From Chionis minor (lineage: Eukaryota > Chordata > Aves > Charadriiformes > Chionididae): DNA of 64,000 nt. The stretch is from assembly GCA_013398295.1 (NCBI GenBank), contig VZSF01003934.1, positions 1,106,959 through 1,170,958 of the forward strand. Reading direction: 5' to 3'. Positions 61,176 through 64,000 of this stretch are shown here, piece after piece. Position 1 is the stretch's first letter; every line of letters starts with the position of its first letter. Both the position numbers and the translations under genes were made by a program. The notes beneath the pieces are model-generated. The model ran no database searches. It had not been told where the DNA came from and was given only the letters and a program-made list of their open reading frames with translations.

Positions 61176-64000
61176 TGGTTCGGTTGTAGGAGCAAAGCTC
61201 GAGTTTGGCCTTTCTCTGCATGCAGAGGCATGAACATGGTTTGTGCAATCCTATTAACTGTACGTTCTCTTTAAACTTGAATCTCAGTATGTTAGAAATG
61301 GTAAAAAGCTTTTGTTAATAGTGTAATGAGTATGCTTTGGCAGAATGAATCTTTAGTTCCATTGCCTGTGTTCTTACCAATGGCCAAGACAATGAAACAT
61401 TCTTAGAACTTGCTGGGATTTTGTATTATGTCCCCATTTGTGGGGAAGAAACAGAATGCAGGAGGGAAACCCACTTACATTATGGAGCTGGTACCTGTTG
61501 TAACATATGGTTCATCCTTTTGAATGAACAGTGTTTCTTGATACTAAAGAAATCTAGTAATGCCTCTCACATTTTTAACTTAAAAATTGCATCTCAGGAA
61601 ACCCAGTAAAACAACATACGGTACAAACATCTTCAAGGAAATGAAGTTTACCACTAAATAAGATGTAGATATCTTTTTTTCTTTTTTCTTTTTTTTTTAA
61701 ATAGGTAATGCAGAGTTCACGACTTCCTATTTAACAATTCCTGCCACTTCCTTTCTTCTGTGTTTTAGTACTTCCTCTACATAGGAGCCCATAACTTTGA
61801 GAATTTTGATGGAATTAGTAGAAAGTTGGAAATATGGCTGTTGCCTGTCCCATAGTATTCTAAATACAAAACCGATACTGACATGATCTGAATATGTGCC
61901 ACATCAGAGTCATGATGTGACTTTATTCCCCTAACATTTGCAAATATATTAGAAAGCTTTACTTAGCTTTTAGGTTATTGGAGTACCCCATGTGAATGAA
62001 ATAATTTAGACAGTGACACCTCTTAGCCATTAGAGGAAAAAAAACTTGCTTTAAACTCTGACTACAGTTGCTCAGTGTTTCAAAGTAATGAACAGACTTA
62101 ACTTGCATTAGAACCAAGTGGTTTCTTTTTCATATTAAACATCTACTGGTGTTGTTTTGCTTGTTCTTTTAAACGTTTAGTGCAAATTTTTATGTTACGG
62201 TAGTTTTTCTCAGTTGTCTCTAGAGCAAGTAGATTTAAAAATATGCTTTCACTGTTGAAATGAAATACATTGAAATGTATATTTAGAAATTATTCTCTTA
62301 CATTTCCTGTTTATAAAAATACTAATAAACTAGCTGACATAATACATATACACCAAAACCGTGGTGGCTTAAATATAAATTTTGTGAATGCCAATTTTAA
62401 ACACAGTGTGATAGTGCATGTTGCTCCTCATCTTTCATTCTTCATCACTGATGTACCTGTTTCTGCAGAGTAAGAATCTGGTACACGTAGAGCCACCTAT
62501 GTTTTAATTTTAAAATCTGACCATTAATTCATATTCAAGCATGTTCAACATTGGCTTGCCACTACTTCTGCCATGTAAGTTCAATGATATTTTGAGTGTT
62601 GGTGGGACAGTCAGCATTTTGAAAGCCTCGCCAATGTGATGTATTCAGAAAATGATTACGTAGAAGAAACTTGGGCTATGTGGCCAAGATACAGTATTAA
62701 ATGTATAGTTTGTCTAAAAAAATACTTTGATTTCAAATGCCTTTCTTTGATCATCTGAACAAAAATGGGTCCAAAATACCAACCTCCAGGTGACTATTTC
62801 TAACACACAGAGGGCTCACAAAAAACCTTCATGGCAGTTCTGGTGTGTTGTGTTTGAGAAGTGTGTTCAAGTCAATCTGTTTCATGCTTTTGCTGCTGAA
62901 GAGATACAGGAGCTACGTGAACACTTTTGTGCACAGATTAGTGAAACTAGAGTTCAGAGCTCTTTAAACAAGGAGTACATGTCCATAAGCCAGCAGCTAT
63001 GAACCGGACCTTTTCTTTTCCTTTCAAGACAGGCTCTTCTGAATGCTGCAGATAGAGAGGAGATTGCCTTTACCTTATCAAATAAGAATATATGCCTTTA
63101 TAAATGAAACATTACAGAAAAAATAGTGGTAAGTCTCTGAAGTCTGAATAATCTGTGGCTGTTCATTTGATATGGTAACAGTATTGTGCTGTGAAGGCTA
63201 ATTTAGTAGGTTTCTGAGAGGGAAATAACCTTTGGAACTCTTATAATATGCAAACTAATTAGGGGTTACAGTGAACACAGCTGTTTCTACCAAGCTGACT
63301 AAGCTAGGAATTCAAATTACTATTTTTAGCCAGCTTATAATGTCTCTAGTTCTCAATGGTACCCATGTTACTACTTTTTAAAATTATATTAATGTGTGTT
63401 TATCACACTGACAAACTAGGTACAATAAATATTTTTAGTGCAACCATTCTGTTACTTTCTAAGTCAAACAGTGTGAATATCCAAACACATCAGAACACTT
63501 CAGGTGGCACCTGGGCTGTTACACTGAAATCAGAAAGCTTCCTCAGAGGAAGAAGCATGGGCCCTGGAATGAAGTAATTGTTGTTTTCTGCAAGTTGTTT
63601 ATATATAGTCTGTCTAGCATACATATTCCCCCTTTTCTTGCCTGCCAAGAAAGTTGCCTTTCTCCATTATATAGGAATTTCTTGCATTCTGTTTGCATTC
63701 AAAATACTTTTCTGTCAGTCCTTGAGATAGGATCATTGTACAGATCCTTTAAAAACTACTATAAATTCTATCCTGAAATCTAAAAATCTTCTGCAGACTA
63801 TGAAATAGCTGCGCTAATAAAAATTTGGAAAAAATGCTGGTGGAGGTTAATTTCTGTAAAGTGTTTACAGTTGTATGAGATACTGTGAAGATTATCTTCA
63901 AAATTACATCTTGAACTAGATTCTTTTTTTTCCGATGAGCTTTATTTAGTACCTTCTGCAAAGATTACTGGATGAGCAAAAGCATTCCTCAAAATCTGTA

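Larger units (their letters stand above)
49453..64000 (+). other. Intron-like DNA, probably first intron of a plus-strand gene
   Basis: About 14.5 kb with no recognised exon or repeat family. By eye T exceeds A and G exceeds C on the + strand in many lines (for example 56521-56640), the opposite of the left part of the window; such skew follows transcription in vertebrate introns. Open frames are at most 116 codons and look random. Splice-acceptor-like T tracts ending in AG occur at 55371, 60339 and 61703 but no coding exon follows convincingly. Confidence 0.42.

Noticed and set aside
1..64000. CRISPR array, operons, tRNA or rRNA genes
   Set aside because: No regularly spaced repeats, no bacterial-style gene packing, and no intact tRNA or rRNA sequence was seen; the only tRNA-like segment (43818) is a decayed SINE-like relic.

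Overview
The window looks like nuclear DNA from a bird. The evidence is several 5'-truncated CR1 LINE fragments, some ending in the tandem octamer tail typical of CR1 (ATTCTATG/ATTCTGTG), two solo-LTR-like elements of avian endogenous retroviruses, low overall repeat density, AT-rich non-coding DNA between CpG-rich islands, and runs of N typical of a draft vertebrate assembly. Nothing prokaryotic, plasmid or organellar was seen. No complete protein-coding gene can be read; almost all open reading frames are short, unrelated to known families by eye, and of the size expected by chance.

Layout. 1-3304 is single-copy non-coding DNA. 3305-7899 holds one block present in one full and two partial identical copies, joined by single N bases at 5511 and 7370; this is most simply an assembly artefact of unmerged contig overlaps. 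The block contains two CR1 fragments pointing towards each other, one of them carrying the end of CR1 ORF1 and the start of ORF2. 7900-40900 is long intron-like or intergenic sequence with CR1 pieces at 17.6, 23.4 and perhaps 39.6 kb, a solo LTR at 26.2-27.0 kb, an old DNA-transposon relic at 20.4 kb, and one minus-strand open frame at 29.8-30.0 kb with a membrane segment that could be a coding exon.

Around 40.95-41.26 kb there is a compact CpG-rich promoter with CRE, ETS-like and YY1-like sites. On the minus strand it is followed by a consensus splice donor, so a minus-strand transcript probably starts here and runs towards position 1. 42.8-43.9 kb contains a minus-strand CR1 and a tRNA-SINE-like relic. 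A second solo LTR lies at 46.2-46.8 kb. From about 48.15 kb the sequence becomes GC- and CpG-rich and runs into a 972-base gap (48481-49452), which probably hides the core of a second CpG-island promoter.

Base composition changes across that gap. To the left the + strand tends to be richer in A and C, to the right richer in T and G. In vertebrate introns this skew follows transcription, so the simplest reading is divergent transcription: a minus-strand gene on the left (starting at 41 kb and/or in the gap) and a plus-strand gene whose first exon is in the gap and whose first intron fills 49.5-64 kb. This is inference; no right-hand exon could be recognised.
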